In this document: piece by piece, positions 45,023 to 54,158 of the stretch
Layout of the letters: the number at the start of each line of letters is the position of its first letter
Position numbering within the stretch: the stretch's first letter is position 1
Source: Marinobacter sp. F3R11
GTDB taxonomy: Bacteria > Pseudomonadota > Gammaproteobacteria > Pseudomonadales > Oleiphilaceae
Direction of reading: 5' to 3'
DNA length: 64,000 bases
NCBI RefSeq assembly: GCF_003318275.1
Contig: NZ_QOCH01000015.1
Span: forward strand, 33,606 to 97,605
Made by a program: the position numbers and the translations under genes
The notes under the pieces: model-generated
Database searches by the model: none
Seen by the model: the letters and a program-made list of their open reading frames with translations, nothing else
Told to the model about the DNA's origin: nothing

Positions 45023-46243
45023 ATGGCAGAGAAAGCGCAAAAGCTGGAATCGTACATCTGGGAAGGTAAAGACCGGAAAGGCAACAAGTCCAAAGGGGAA
45101 CTTACCGGTTCCAATCTTGCCCTGGTGAAAGCCCAGCTACGCAAGCAGGGGATCATTCCGGACAAGGTAAAGAAAAAACCAAAGCCGTTGTTTGGTGGCA
45201 GCAAGAAGATCACGGCTTTCGACATTGCCATGCTTACCCGGCAACTGGCGACAATGATGAAAGCTGGCGTGCCCTTGGTTCAAAGCTTTGACATTGTTAC
45301 CGATGGCCTTGAAAACAAAGGCTTGCAGGAACTGGTTATGGCAATCCGGAACGATATTGCGTCCGGCACCAGCTTTGCCGGAGCACTCCGCAAGCACCCG
45401 AAACACTTCGATGACCTCTACTGCAACTTGGTGGATTCCGGCGAAAAAGCCGGTGCGCTGGAGCAAATGCTGGATCGCATCGCCACTTATCTGGAGAAAA
45501 CCGAGCTTCTCAAGAAAAAAGTCAAAAAAGCGATGACTTATCCCATTGCAGTTATTGTTGTTGCAATCGTTGTCACCGCAATTCTTCTGGTAAAGGTTGT
45601 TCCTCAGTTTGAAGCTTTATTCCAAGGATTTGGCGCAGAGCTTCCTGTATTTACCCAGATGGTTGTGAAGCTTTCCGAATGGATGCAATCATGGTGGTTT
45701 ATCGTACTTTTGGGTATTGTGGCCACAATATTCCTGTTCAAAGAGGTCAATCGCCGCTCCCAGAAGTTCTCGGACTTTGTGGACAAATATGTCCTCAAAC
45801 TTCCAATTGTCGGCGAAATTCTGGACAAATCAGCAGTAGCCAAGTTCGGCCGGGTTCTCTCTACTACCTTTGCCGCAGGTGTCCCCCTTGTAGATGCCCT
45901 GGATTCAGTGGCCGGCGCCACTGGCAATGCTGTTTATAGGGATGCCATTCAACGCATCAAAAATGATGTCTCCAGTGGCACCCAGTTGCAGGCATCTATG
46001 CGACAGCAGGATATCTTCCCTGTTATGGCGGTGCAGTTAACATCGATCGGTGAGGAATCCGGTAACCTGGATGAAATGCTGCAGAAAGTTGCCGAACATT
46101 ATGAAGCGGTGGTTGACGATATGGTTGATAACCTGACAGCGCTGATGGAGCCGATGATCATGTCCGTACTAGGGGTTCTCGTGGGCGGTTTGATTGTTGC
46201 AATGTACCTGCCAATCTTCCAAATGGGGCAGGTTGTAGGCTAA
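45023..46243 (+). CDS. pilC: Type IV pilus inner-membrane platform protein PilC
   Basis: 406 residues with two T2SSF domains. KSKGELTGSNLALVKAQLRKQGI is the N-terminal cytoplasmic part; FDIAMLTRQLATMMKAGVPLVQ starts the first domain, and AKFGRVLSTTFAAGVPLVDAL the second. Three membrane helices (about 170-195, 220-240, 375-400). It couples PilB to the pilus base. Follows pilB directly. Confidence 0.95.
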   Translation: MAEKAQKLESYIWEGKDRKGNKSKGELTGSNLALVKAQLRKQGIIPDKVKKKPKPLFGGSKKITAFDIAMLTRQLATMMKAGVPLVQSFDIVTDGLENKGLQELVMAIRNDIASGTSFAGALRKHPKHFDDLYCNLVDSGEKAGALEQMLDRIATYLEKTELLKKKVKKAMTYPIAVIVVAIVVTAILLVKVVPQFEALFQGFGAELPVFTQMVVKLSEWMQSWWFIVLLGIVATIFLFKEVNRRSQKFSDFVDKYVLKLPIVGEILDKSAVAKFGRVLSTTFAAGVPLVDALDSVAGATGNAVYRDAIQRIKNDVSSGTQLQASMRQQDIFPVMAVQLTSIGEESGNLDEMLQKVAEHYEAVVDDMVDNLTALMEPMIMSVLGVLVGGLIVAMYLPIFQMGQVVG

Positions 46244-46271
46244 ATCCCACCGCGCGCAGATCATTGTGCCC

Positions 46272-46299
46272 CTCCCTGCTCCCTCGAAGGAGCAGGGAG
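46272..46299 (+). repeat. Perfect 11-bp hairpin between pilC and pilD
   Basis: CTCCCTGCTCC, a six-base loop CTCGAA, then GGAGCAGGGAG. There is no T-run, so it is more likely an RNA processing or stability element, or a Rho-independent terminator of low efficiency, than a full terminator. Confidence 0.6.
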
Positions 46300-46329
46300 A
46301 AATGCAAGAGAATCACTCAGAGCTTTTGA

Positions 46330-47205
46330 ATGTCTACATTAAACGTCTTCCTCGCAACGCCGTGGCTCCTGTACCCCTCAGTAATCTTAGTTTCTCTCTG
46401 CATTGGCAGCTTTCTGAATGTGGTCATCCTTCGACTGCCGAAGATGATGCATCAGGAATGGCGCTGCCAGTGCGAAACTTTTCTGGAGATACCGGAAGCC
46501 CAACACAAGCAGGAAGAGCGCATCACTCTTTCCAGCCCCGCTTCCACCTGCCCTTCCTGCGGCCATAAAATCCGGGCCTGGGAAAACATTCCGGTTATCA
46601 GTTACCTTATTCTTCGCGGGAAATGTGGCAACTGCAAAACTCATATATCTGCCCGTTATCCGGTTATCGAGGCAGTAACCGCTCTGTTTTCTGTCATCAC
46701 TGTTGCAGCCGGCGGCCCTACCGAGACAACGTTGCTTACCCTGCTGCTGGTGTGGGCTTTGGTCGCCCTTACCGTGATCGATTTCGACACGCAGCTTCTG
46801 CCAGACAGCATCACCCTGCCCTTGATGTGGCTAGGGCTGCTACTGAGCTACTTCGGATATTCAGGCGATTTCAACAGCGCTTTCCTGGGTGCGGTTTTCG
46901 GTTACCTTTCCCTTTGGTCTGTTTACTGGCTGTTCAAACTTGCCACTGGGAAAGAGGGTATGGGGCATGGCGATTTCAAGCTGCTGGCTGCCCTGGGTGC
47001 CTGGCTGGGCTGGGAACTTTTACCGGCTATTATTCTTTTATCCTCGGTGGTCGGCGCAGTTGTAGGCATCAGCCTGATGGTGTTCAAAAAACATGGCCGC
47101 GAAGTACCTATTCCCTTTGGGCCTTACCTCGCGACCGCAGGCTTGTTATGTTTATGGTTTGGAAGTGAGATCCAGGAATTCTGGTACGGACTACTGGGAG
47201 TTTGA
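46330..47205 (+). CDS. pilD: Prepilin peptidase/N-methyltransferase PilD
   Basis: 291 residues. The N-terminal cytoplasmic domain has the cysteine pairs CPSCGHKI and CGNCKTHIS for the methylase part. The two aspartic protease sites are in TVIDFDTQLLPDSI and GMGHGDFKLLAALG. About eight membrane helices. It cleaves and N-methylates PilA and pseudopilins. Same direction as pilB-pilC, 86 bases after pilC. Confidence 0.95.
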   Translation: MSTLNVFLATPWLLYPSVILVSLCIGSFLNVVILRLPKMMHQEWRCQCETFLEIPEAQHKQEERITLSSPASTCPSCGHKIRAWENIPVISYLILRGKCGNCKTHISARYPVIEAVTALFSVITVAAGGPTETTLLTLLLVWALVALTVIDFDTQLLPDSITLPLMWLGLLLSYFGYSGDFNSAFLGAVFGYLSLWSVYWLFKLATGKEGMGHGDFKLLAALGAWLGWELLPAIILLSSVVGAVVGISLMVFKKHGREVPIPFGPYLATAGLLCLWFGSEIQEFWYGLLGV

Positions 47206-47213
47206 GGGACTGA

Positions 47214-47813
47214 ATGAACATTATCGGGCTCACAGGTGGAATAGGATCTGGTAAATCCACGATCGTCCGTCTGTTCGGAGATCTTGGCGTCCACTGGGTG
47301 GATGCAGACGATGTGGCCCGCGAAGTGGTAGAGCCTGGCATGCCAGCATTGGCCGCTATAGCCGACCACTTCGGGCAGGATATTCTCACCGCAGAAGGAG
47401 CTCTCGACAGGGCACGTCTCCGGCAGATTATTTTCGAGCAGCCTGAGCAACGAGCCTGGCTTGAAAGACTGTTACATCCAATCATCCGTGAAGAGTTGAT
47501 CCGCCAGCTTCACCCCACCGACTATTGTTTGCCTTATGTTCTGTTAGTGTCTCCCCTGCTGCTGGAAACCGACCAGCACAAACTGGTTGATAGAATACTG
47601 GTAGTGGATGTTCCGGTGGATGTGCAGATTGAGCGCACCATGGCACGGGATACGAATTCCCGGGAGCAGGTTGAAAGGATTATTGCCGCGCAACTGCCCA
47701 GGGAACAACGTATCGCTCAGGCTCATGCCATAATTGATAACAGCCAACCCACAGATAAAGTTGCTGCCGAGGTTCGCGCATTGCATGAAAAGTTCATGGT
47801 GGACTTTGGCTAA
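47214..47813 (+). CDS. coaE: Dephospho-CoA kinase
   Basis: 199 residues. P-loop GLTGGIGSGKST at the N-terminus, WVDADDVAREVVEPG, LLHPIIREE and SPLLLETDQHKLVDRILVVD are CoaE signatures. It phosphorylates dephospho-CoA in the last step of CoA synthesis. The usual pilD-coaE-yacG order is kept, except that four genes are inserted between coaE and yacG here. Confidence 0.94.
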   Translation: MNIIGLTGGIGSGKSTIVRLFGDLGVHWVDADDVAREVVEPGMPALAAIADHFGQDILTAEGALDRARLRQIIFEQPEQRAWLERLLHPIIREELIRQLHPTDYCLPYVLLVSPLLLETDQHKLVDRILVVDVPVDVQIERTMARDTNSREQVERIIAAQLPREQRIAQAHAIIDNSQPTDKVAAEVRALHEKFMVDFG

Positions 47814-48906
47814 ACATTTTCGCCTGAAAAGTAGCTCTGCTTTTGCCTGGATCACAACCGCATCATGTTTCTTCATCAGCGCAAACAGTTACGGCATGGA
47901 GCCTGTGTTCAGGATACGGGAACACTCAATACCGGAGACTCTGGCCCCGGCAAAACTGCCGCTGTCGTTCTATACGTTCGAGCCTGAAGAGTATTGGGCT
48001 GAACCTGACGACTCCTACTGGATAGGCTTCAGCAATTTCATTCTGCGCCAGGAGCGTATTCAGGGCCCAAAAGTGCAGTCCTTCGGGCAGTGGGCAGACA
48101 GAACCCTTTCCGGCGAGACCCATGATCTCCCACATAACGAAAGCTACCTGCGCCTGGGCTTCGCTACTGAATCTGAATACGGCGATCCAGCCCAGTTCGA
48201 GCCGGAGGTTCGTTTCCGCCTGGATGTACCGACCACAAAGCGCAAACTGCGCCTGGTTATTGAAAGTGAAAGCGACGAACTCATTCCTCTGGAAGAACGC
48301 CAGCGTGACCGGCAACTCACGGAGCCTGACCGCACTACCGGAACTATGACAGGTGCTTTCAGGTACCTCTCACAAATAGGCGATGCCATTAACCTGTCAA
48401 ACGACATAGGTGTCCGCCTCCACTTTCCTCCGGATGCCTTCTGGCGTGCCACTGCTGAAAAACGCTGGCGAGCGAATGCTGACTGGTCAGTGCGTGTGCA
48501 GCAGCGCTTTTACTACTACCATCAGGATGGCTGGGGTGCCCGCACCTGGTTCAGCGCCAGCAGGGATATTGGTAATGGCTGGCGCTTCTGGTCTTCTTCT
48601 GAACTTGAATGGGTGCACAGCGATAGCGAATTTGTTGCTTCGCAAATTTTCAGCACCAGCAAAGGCCTCAACAATCGATCAACGCTTACCCCACGCATAG
48701 GCGTTCTCGGCGAGAGCAAACCTGGCTGGCGGACCACGTCTGTATTCGCCGATCTTACCTGGCGTTACAGGCTACATAGCGACTGGTTGTTTGCCGAAGT
48801 AATCCCGGCTTTGACTTTCCCCAGAGAGGAGAGTTTTAAAGATCAGGGTTCAGTTCTTTTTCGAGTAGAAATGTTTTTTTCCGGTAGCATTAACCGCGAC
48901 TTCTAG
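47785..48906 (+). CDS. Predicted outer-membrane beta-barrel protein, function unknown
   Basis: About 373 residues. I do not recognise the family. A hydrophobic stretch (SAFAWITTASCFFISANSYG) looks like a signal peptide; the start is uncertain (ATG 47785 overlapping coaE by 29 bases, TTG 47806, or further upstream). The rest has many alternating aromatic strands (WRYRLHSDWLFAEVIPALTF, RVQQRFYYYHQDGWG), typical of an outer-membrane barrel, and it ends VEMFFSGSINRDF with a terminal Phe. No neighbour suggests a task. Confidence 0.6.
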   Translation: MKSSWWTLAKHFRLKSSSAFAWITTASCFFISANSYGMEPVFRIREHSIPETLAPAKLPLSFYTFEPEEYWAEPDDSYWIGFSNFILRQERIQGPKVQSFGQWADRTLSGETHDLPHNESYLRLGFATESEYGDPAQFEPEVRFRLDVPTTKRKLRLVIESESDELIPLEERQRDRQLTEPDRTTGTMTGAFRYLSQIGDAINLSNDIGVRLHFPPDAFWRATAEKRWRANADWSVRVQQRFYYYHQDGWGARTWFSASRDIGNGWRFWSSSELEWVHSDSEFVASQIFSTSKGLNNRSTLTPRIGVLGESKPGWRTTSVFADLTWRYRLHSDWLFAEVIPALTFPREESFKDQGSVLFRVEMFFSGSINRDF

Positions 48907-48955
48907 CATAAAAACCCGCTTTTAAACCTCAACCACTCAGTGTGAACCAGGACCC

Positions 48956-49699
48956 ATGCCCAGACACCCTTCTATTCCTGCCGAAGACGCTCTGACCCTT
49001 GCTCCCATAGCCATCACACGCTCCTGTTTCAAAGACAAATTCGGGGTTCCTCGCCAGCCTGGGCTGACCCGTTATGCCAGAGCCGATCTGCTTATCCAGC
49101 CGCCTTATGACCGGGAAGACGCATTCCGCGGTCTGGAAACAGCCAGTCATCTGTGGCTGATATTCCAGTTTCACGAAGCTGTCCGGGCCGAGTGGCGGCC
49201 TGTAGTTCGCCCGCCGCGCCTGGGAGGCAACCGTAAAGTTGGCGTATTCGCCAGCCGTTCGCCTTTCCGGCCCAACAGCCTCGGGTTATCTGTCGTGCGT
49301 AACCAGGGGCTTGTCCGCAAAGATGGCCAGCTAGCACTCCAGATAAGTGATCATGACCTGATTGAAGGCACGCCAGTACTGGATATCAAACCGTATCTGC
49401 CATTTGCAGATGCTGTAGCGGACGCTGGGCTGGGCTGGGCTGAATCGGCACCCACTGAACGCCTGGAAGTCAGTTTTTTGCCAGAAGCCGAGGCTCAGCT
49501 TGCCAGGCTTCCACCGGAGCAGTATCCCGACCTGAAACTACTGATTACGGACATTGTGAGCTACGACCCCCGCCCCTCCTTCCGGCGAGGCCGAGACGAG
49601 GAGCGCATATATGGTGCTCATCTGTACGATCTCAACGTTCGATTCCGGTTCATGAGCGATCATTCACAGAAAAGTGTCGAAGTGCTGACGGTCTGTTAG
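48956..49699 (+). CDS. trmO: tRNA (m6t6A37) methyltransferase TrmO (TsaA/YaeB family)
   Basis: 247 residues. Family motifs CFKDKFGVPRQPGL, RSPFRPNSLGLSVV (SAM-contact loop), EGTPVLDIKPYLPFAD and ISYDPRP-like IVSYDPRPSFRRG are all seen. It N6-methylates t6A at position 37 of tRNA-Thr(GGU). It stands alone 49 bases after the barrel gene and before the kinase gene. Confidence 0.9.
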   Translation: MPRHPSIPAEDALTLAPIAITRSCFKDKFGVPRQPGLTRYARADLLIQPPYDREDAFRGLETASHLWLIFQFHEAVRAEWRPVVRPPRLGGNRKVGVFASRSPFRPNSLGLSVVRNQGLVRKDGQLALQISDHDLIEGTPVLDIKPYLPFADAVADAGLGWAESAPTERLEVSFLPEAEAQLARLPPEQYPDLKLLITDIVSYDPRPSFRRGRDEERIYGAHLYDLNVRFRFMSDHSQKSVEVLTVC

Positions 49700-49741
49700 A
49701 CTTCGTTGACGATTAAGTAGTCAAAACGGGGAATTCCTTCA

Positions 49742-52102
49742 TTGCCTTCAAATCGAATGTTCACACGCATAGGTATTCGACCGCTCGCTATGCGGTTGCT
49801 TGCGTATGTTCTGATGTTCAGCCTGGTAATTTCTCTGGTCGCCACCGGCGTACAGATGATCGGCGAGTTTGAGCGCCGCAAGGCTGATCTCCAGGAAACC
49901 CAGAAGCGTGCCGCCGGGCTTGTTTCTGGAGCTATGAGCAACAACATATGGCTGATGAATTTCAGCGAAGTGGCTAACAGCCTGGATGACATGCGTACGG
50001 TTGAAGCCATTGATTACGCCAGCGTTACCACCTCCACCGGGGAACAGTTCAGCACTGGCAGCCATCCTGAAGGCCGGGTTATTTCTCAAACCTTCCCGTT
50101 GGTGTTCAACCGCTCCACCTTTCACGGCCCGGAAGATATGGGCACCCTGACCATCACCTCCTCAATCGAGCAGGTTTATTCAGAATTGCGTAACGGCGCC
50201 CTGATAAACCTGCTGTTCCAGTCGATTGTGGTAATGCTGGGTACCCTCGGGCTGGTCGTCATTGTTCGCCTCACCCTCTCACGCCATCTGGAAACCATGG
50301 CAGATTATGCTGCCCGGCTGAATCTGGATGCACTGGTAGAGCCATTGAAGCTAAGGCGCAAACCACCGCGCAAACCAGATGAACTTTCAGAGCTGGAGCA
50401 TGCACTGAACAAAATGCGCCTGCAGATTCTGGAAGATACACGCTCCCTCCGGCAAACCACCATTCAATCCCAGGGCGAACGGGATGAGGCCATCCGGGCC
50501 AACCGCGCAAAGAACCAGTTTCTCGCCAATGTAAGCCATGAACTACGCACCCCCCTTCAGTCCGTTCTCGGCTATGCCAATCTGTTGACGGATACGCCGC
50601 TGGATCAGGAGCAGAGCGAGTACGTACACACGCTGCTCAATGCCTCGGAAAGCCTCTCGGCCATCATCAACGACCTGCTGGATATATCCAGCATGGAAGC
50701 TGAGAAACTTGTGCTTGAAGACATCCCCTTCAACCTGAGAGAAACCCTGAACGATCTGGTACACATGCTGGGCGACCGGGCACGGGAAAAAGGGCTGGCA
50801 CTGGAGTTACGTATTGATGAAGAGCTTCCCTGGGCTTTACGGGGCGACCCTGTCCGGGTACGCCAGGTTTTACTGAACCTGGTTTCCAACGCCATAAAAT
50901 TTACTGATTCCGGGCACGTGCTGATCAGCATTGAAGTGCTGGGGCGCCGGGAGGAGAAAGTCCGGCTGCGCCTGGCAGTTGAAGACACAGGCATTGGCAT
51001 CAACCCGGAAGATATACCCCTGGTATATGAACCCTATGTGCAGCTAGGCCAGAGATTCCAGCGCCAGCTTCCCGGCGCAGGGCTTGGGTTGACCATCTGC
51101 CGGCAACTCGTCAACCTCATGCAAGGCTCTCTGGACCTGGAAAGCCAACCTGGCGGCGGCTCCACATTCTGGGTTGAACTGACGTTGCCGGTAGCCCCGG
51201 AAAACACCTCCCGCCTGCGCCCGGATACACGTCTGGTGAAAGGCAAACGCATACTGGTAGCCGATTCCTACGAGCTTTCCCGCAAGATAACGCTGGAAAT
51301 GCTATCCCGCCATGATGCACATATCGAAGCTGTAAAATCTGCGGGGGAGGCCCTCACATCGCTACGGTTGGCCTTCGACAATATGGAGCCGTTTGACGCC
51401 ATTATCCTCGACGGCTTTTTACCAGACATGGACAGCGACCTGCTGTGTCGTCAGATTCGCAGTAACCCCTTATGGGCCGGCATGCGCCTCTTGATTCTCT
51501 CATCCAACCCTCAACGCGGCGATGCGGAACATTTCCGACAGGCCGGAGCGGATGCGTTTCTGAGTAAGTCCCTGCGAGAATCCTGCCTGACGCCAATTCT
51601 GAACAAGCTCTTTGAAGATGCCACTAAAGATGAACGGTGTTTTCTTACCCGTTTTTCTCTGCAGGCCGGTGACGATACTGAAAAACGCCGCGAACTCACA
51701 TCTCGTCGCATGAAGGTGCTGTTGGTAGAAGATAACCCGGTAAACCGTACGCTGACCCGAAGGCTACTGGAAAAGCTGGGGTGCGATGTGATGACGGCAA
51801 ATGATGGTGAGGCAGCCTCCAGCCTATGGCAATGGCATCCCTTTGATCTGATATTTATGGACTGCGTGATGCCCAGAGTTGACGGCTTTGAGGCCACCCG
51901 CCGCTTACGGGAATGGGAGAAAACCCGAAAGCGATCACGGGTGCCTGTCGTCGCCCTTACCGCCAGCGCAATGGAAGAAGATGAAGAGCGTTGCCGCCAG
52001 GCTGGCATGGATTCATTTGTTGCCAAGCCTGTCAATATTGAAATGCTACGTGCAGTACTGGAACAATACGCTCACGGAGTTCCTGCAAAGGCTCCTGTAT
52101 AA
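49742..52102 (+). CDS. barA: BarA/GacS-like hybrid histidine kinase (two receivers, no HPt)
   Basis: 786 residues. TTG start with GGGGAA eight bases upstream; an ATG five codons later is possible. Two membrane helices (about 15-38 and 155-180) flank a periplasmic sensor; a HAMP-like linker follows. The kinase part has the H-box FLANVSHELRTPLQ and N, G1 and G2 boxes (NLVSNAIKF, VEDTGIGI, GAGLGLTIC). Receiver 1 keeps its phospho-Asp (ILDGFLPDMDSD) but has AD instead of an acidic pair. Receiver 2 is complete (LVEDNPVN, FMDCVMPRVDGF). The HPt domain of BarA/GacS is absent, so a separate HPt protein is likely needed. Confidence 0.82.
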   Translation: MPSNRMFTRIGIRPLAMRLLAYVLMFSLVISLVATGVQMIGEFERRKADLQETQKRAAGLVSGAMSNNIWLMNFSEVANSLDDMRTVEAIDYASVTTSTGEQFSTGSHPEGRVISQTFPLVFNRSTFHGPEDMGTLTITSSIEQVYSELRNGALINLLFQSIVVMLGTLGLVVIVRLTLSRHLETMADYAARLNLDALVEPLKLRRKPPRKPDELSELEHALNKMRLQILEDTRSLRQTTIQSQGERDEAIRANRAKNQFLANVSHELRTPLQSVLGYANLLTDTPLDQEQSEYVHTLLNASESLSAIINDLLDISSMEAEKLVLEDIPFNLRETLNDLVHMLGDRAREKGLALELRIDEELPWALRGDPVRVRQVLLNLVSNAIKFTDSGHVLISIEVLGRREEKVRLRLAVEDTGIGINPEDIPLVYEPYVQLGQRFQRQLPGAGLGLTICRQLVNLMQGSLDLESQPGGGSTFWVELTLPVAPENTSRLRPDTRLVKGKRILVADSYELSRKITLEMLSRHDAHIEAVKSAGEALTSLRLAFDNMEPFDAIILDGFLPDMDSDLLCRQIRSNPLWAGMRLLILSSNPQRGDAEHFRQAGADAFLSKSLRESCLTPILNKLFEDATKDERCFLTRFSLQAGDDTEKRRELTSRRMKVLLVEDNPVNRTLTRRLLEKLGCDVMTANDGEAASSLWQWHPFDLIFMDCVMPRVDGFEATRRLREWEKTRKRSRVPVVALTASAMEEDEERCRQAGMDSFVAKPVNIEMLRAVLEQYAHGVPAKAPV

Positions 52103-52159
52103 CGCCACAAAGCTGCCCGCGGCAGTTGCCGACTCGACACACGGATTCGAAAGGTCTCC

Positions 52160-52348
52160 ATGAACGTAGAATGCCCCACATGTAAAAAAACCGTAGAATG
52201 GACGGATGCAAACCCTTTTCGACCATTCTGTTCAGAACGCTGCAAACTGATTGATCTTGGAGCCTGGGCCAACGAGGAGTACCGGGTTCCTGCGGAAAAT
52301 GCGTCTCCGGACGATCTGGACCAGGGTGGCGAAACAACGCGTCACTGA
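52160..52348 (+). CDS. yacG: DNA gyrase inhibitor YacG
   Basis: 62 residues, a small zinc protein. The four Cys ligands are in ECPTCKK and [12 protein letters not shown], followed by the conserved WANEEYRVP. It binds GyrB and blocks supercoiling. The family normally sits next to coaE; here it lies four genes downstream of it. Confidence 0.93.
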   Translation: MNVECPTCKKTVEWTDANPFRPFCSERCKLIDLGAWANEEYRVPAENASPDDLDQGGETTRH

Positions 52349-52372
52349 ATACCACAAGCACCCCCGTGCAAG

Positions 52373-52399
52373 CTTACAATGGACTTACACGCTTGTAAG
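52373..52399. repeat. Inverted repeat CTTACAA/TTGTAAG upstream of the YfaZ-type gene
   Basis: A seven-base inverted repeat with a 13-base spacer that holds a third CTTACA copy. It lies about 73 bases before the start of the outer-membrane protein gene and could be an operator. Confidence 0.3.
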
Positions 52400-52471
52400 T
52401 TGTGGTACCCAGGGTAGCCCGTTACCATTCCCTCACAATCAATACCGCCCCGCAATCAAGAAGGTAAAAGA

Positions 52472-53032
52472 ATGAAAGCATCCCGTATTTCCGTGTTGGT
52501 TCTTTCCCTCGCTGCTGCCCCTGCTTTTGCCAGCGACGTGGATCTGAGCCTGACCAGCGATTCCGTAAAAGGCCAGGTAAACTTCTTCGGCACCAACAAC
52601 GATCTTCAGCTTGGCGCCGGTTACACCTATCATGAAGGCAGCCGTCATATTGGCAACGTGGATTTTCATGCTCAGGGTCGTACCGCCCTGGGCAACCTGC
52701 CCACTACCGCCGGTATCGGCTTGCGCGCCATAGGATGGGATGACGACCATGTTGATGGCGGCGCAGTGGGCCTGGGTGGTTTTGCCACAGTGAACATCCC
52801 GGCTGTTCCGGGCCTTTCGTTCACCGGCGGATTGCACTATGCACCCAGAATTCTCTCGTTTGGAGACTCCGAAGAGCTGACCAGCCTTGAGCTGCGCGCC
52901 AGCTATCGGGTTATCCGCAACGCTGAACTTTTTGCCGGTTACCGCTACCTGAACACCGAACTTGACGAGCCGTACCGGGGTGATATCAACCTTGATGAAG
53001 GCGTTATGGCTGGCATGAAGATTTTCTTCTAA
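52472..53032 (+). CDS. YfaZ-family outer-membrane protein
   Basis: 186 residues. Signal peptide ending APAFA, then a small barrel with repeated aromatic strands; VKGQVNFFGTNNDLQLGAGY, GLSFTGGLHYAPRIL and LFAGYRYLNTELD match the YfaZ family, and it ends KIFF. Function not known. Followed by a perfect terminator. Confidence 0.82.
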   Translation: MKASRISVLVLSLAAAPAFASDVDLSLTSDSVKGQVNFFGTNNDLQLGAGYTYHEGSRHIGNVDFHAQGRTALGNLPTTAGIGLRAIGWDDDHVDGGAVGLGGFATVNIPAVPGLSFTGGLHYAPRILSFGDSEELTSLELRASYRVIRNAELFAGYRYLNTELDEPYRGDINLDEGVMAGMKIFF

Positions 53033-53053
53033 GGCCTGTTCGTCAGCTTTACA

Positions 53054-53075
53054 GGGCGCCCCGGGGCGCCCTTTT
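53054..53075 (+). terminator. Rho-independent terminator after the YfaZ-type gene
   Basis: A perfect palindrome GGGCGCCCC/GGGGCGCCC followed by TTTT, 21 bases after the stop. Confidence 0.9.
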
Positions 53076-53206
53076 CCTGTCCTTCTCTCACTTTCCTGAA
53101 ACTCACAACCTTACACAGCCCCATTCGTACAACCTGTTATAATCACTCATACATTATTCAGATATACCTGTCTGCCGGGCACTGACAGGCTATAAAGAGA
53201 GGCTCT

Positions 53207-54121
53207 ATGTCTGCCGCAATGCGCTCGCTCATATTTGCCGTTCCGCTGCTTGCCTTTGCAATCGGAGGGGGAATTCATGTGCCTTCGGTGAATGATGACA
53301 ACACCGGCTCGGAGCCAGCCTTGAGTTCGTTACCTCCTTTGCCTGCCTGGGCCCGTGAGGATCTGCCGGATTTTTCTGACTACCAGGACGCCACTGAAAA
53401 GAAGGTAGCTTTCTTTTCATTTTTGTACCCACGCATTGTACTTGCCAACTCCCGCATCCTCATTGAGCGGGATTATCTGGACAGCCTCACCAGAAAAGAT
53501 TCGCTGTCGGCAAAAGAATATGCCTGGCTCGCTGCCCAAGCAAAACGACTGCGTGTTGAGGAAGAGCCCGGCAGCCCGGAACAACTTTTCCTGCTGAGAA
53601 AGCGCCTGGACATTATCCCTCCCTCTCTGATTCTGGCCCAGGCTGCAAACGAGTCTGCCTGGGGAACGTCTCGCTTTGCTCGTCACGGAAACAACCTGTT
53701 TGGCCAGTGGTGCTTCTCCAAAGGCTGCGGCCTGGTGCCACAGAGTCGCGTAGACGGTGCCAGCCACGAAGTAGCCTCCTTCGCATCGCCATACCACTCT
53801 GTACGAGCCTATATTCAGAACCTGAACCGACATGCAAGCTATCAGGGGCTCCGGGACACTCGTCTGGATGACAGAGAAGCCGGCACCCCGCTTTCCGGGC
53901 TTGCCCTTGCCCGTGGGTTAATCAGTTATTCTGAGCGCGGCGAAGAATATGTTAATGAAATTCGCTCGATGATCCGTTATAACAACCTGGAATTCTACGA
54001 CATTGAGTTCAGAAAAATTTTAAGCGATCGCAGCCCGTCGCACCTGAAGGAACTGGCATCCGCAAATGCCGAAAATGCCCTTCTGCCAGGCCAGAGCACT
54101 GACGCTTCGGCCGAGAGCTGA
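53207..54121 (+). CDS. Bax-type N-acetylglucosaminidase-domain protein
   Basis: 304 residues. N-terminal signal segment (SLIFAVPLLAFAIGG), then a glucosaminidase (GH73-like) domain with LILAQAANESAWGTSRF, GNNLFGQWCF and YHSVRAYIQNLNRHASYQ. Relatives are the E. coli Bax protein and FlgJ. It should cut peptidoglycan in the periplasm. Alone between two terminators/promoters, followed by the acyltransferase gene 37 bases on. Confidence 0.84.
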   Translation: MSAAMRSLIFAVPLLAFAIGGGIHVPSVNDDNTGSEPALSSLPPLPAWAREDLPDFSDYQDATEKKVAFFSFLYPRIVLANSRILIERDYLDSLTRKDSLSAKEYAWLAAQAKRLRVEEEPGSPEQLFLLRKRLDIIPPSLILAQAANESAWGTSRFARHGNNLFGQWCFSKGCGLVPQSRVDGASHEVASFASPYHSVRAYIQNLNRHASYQGLRDTRLDDREAGTPLSGLALARGLISYSERGEEYVNEIRSMIRYNNLEFYDIEFRKILSDRSPSHLKELASANAENALLPGQSTDASAES

Positions 54122-54158
54122 TCTCCGATTAACCCCTGATAACCTGAGACATTCCCGC

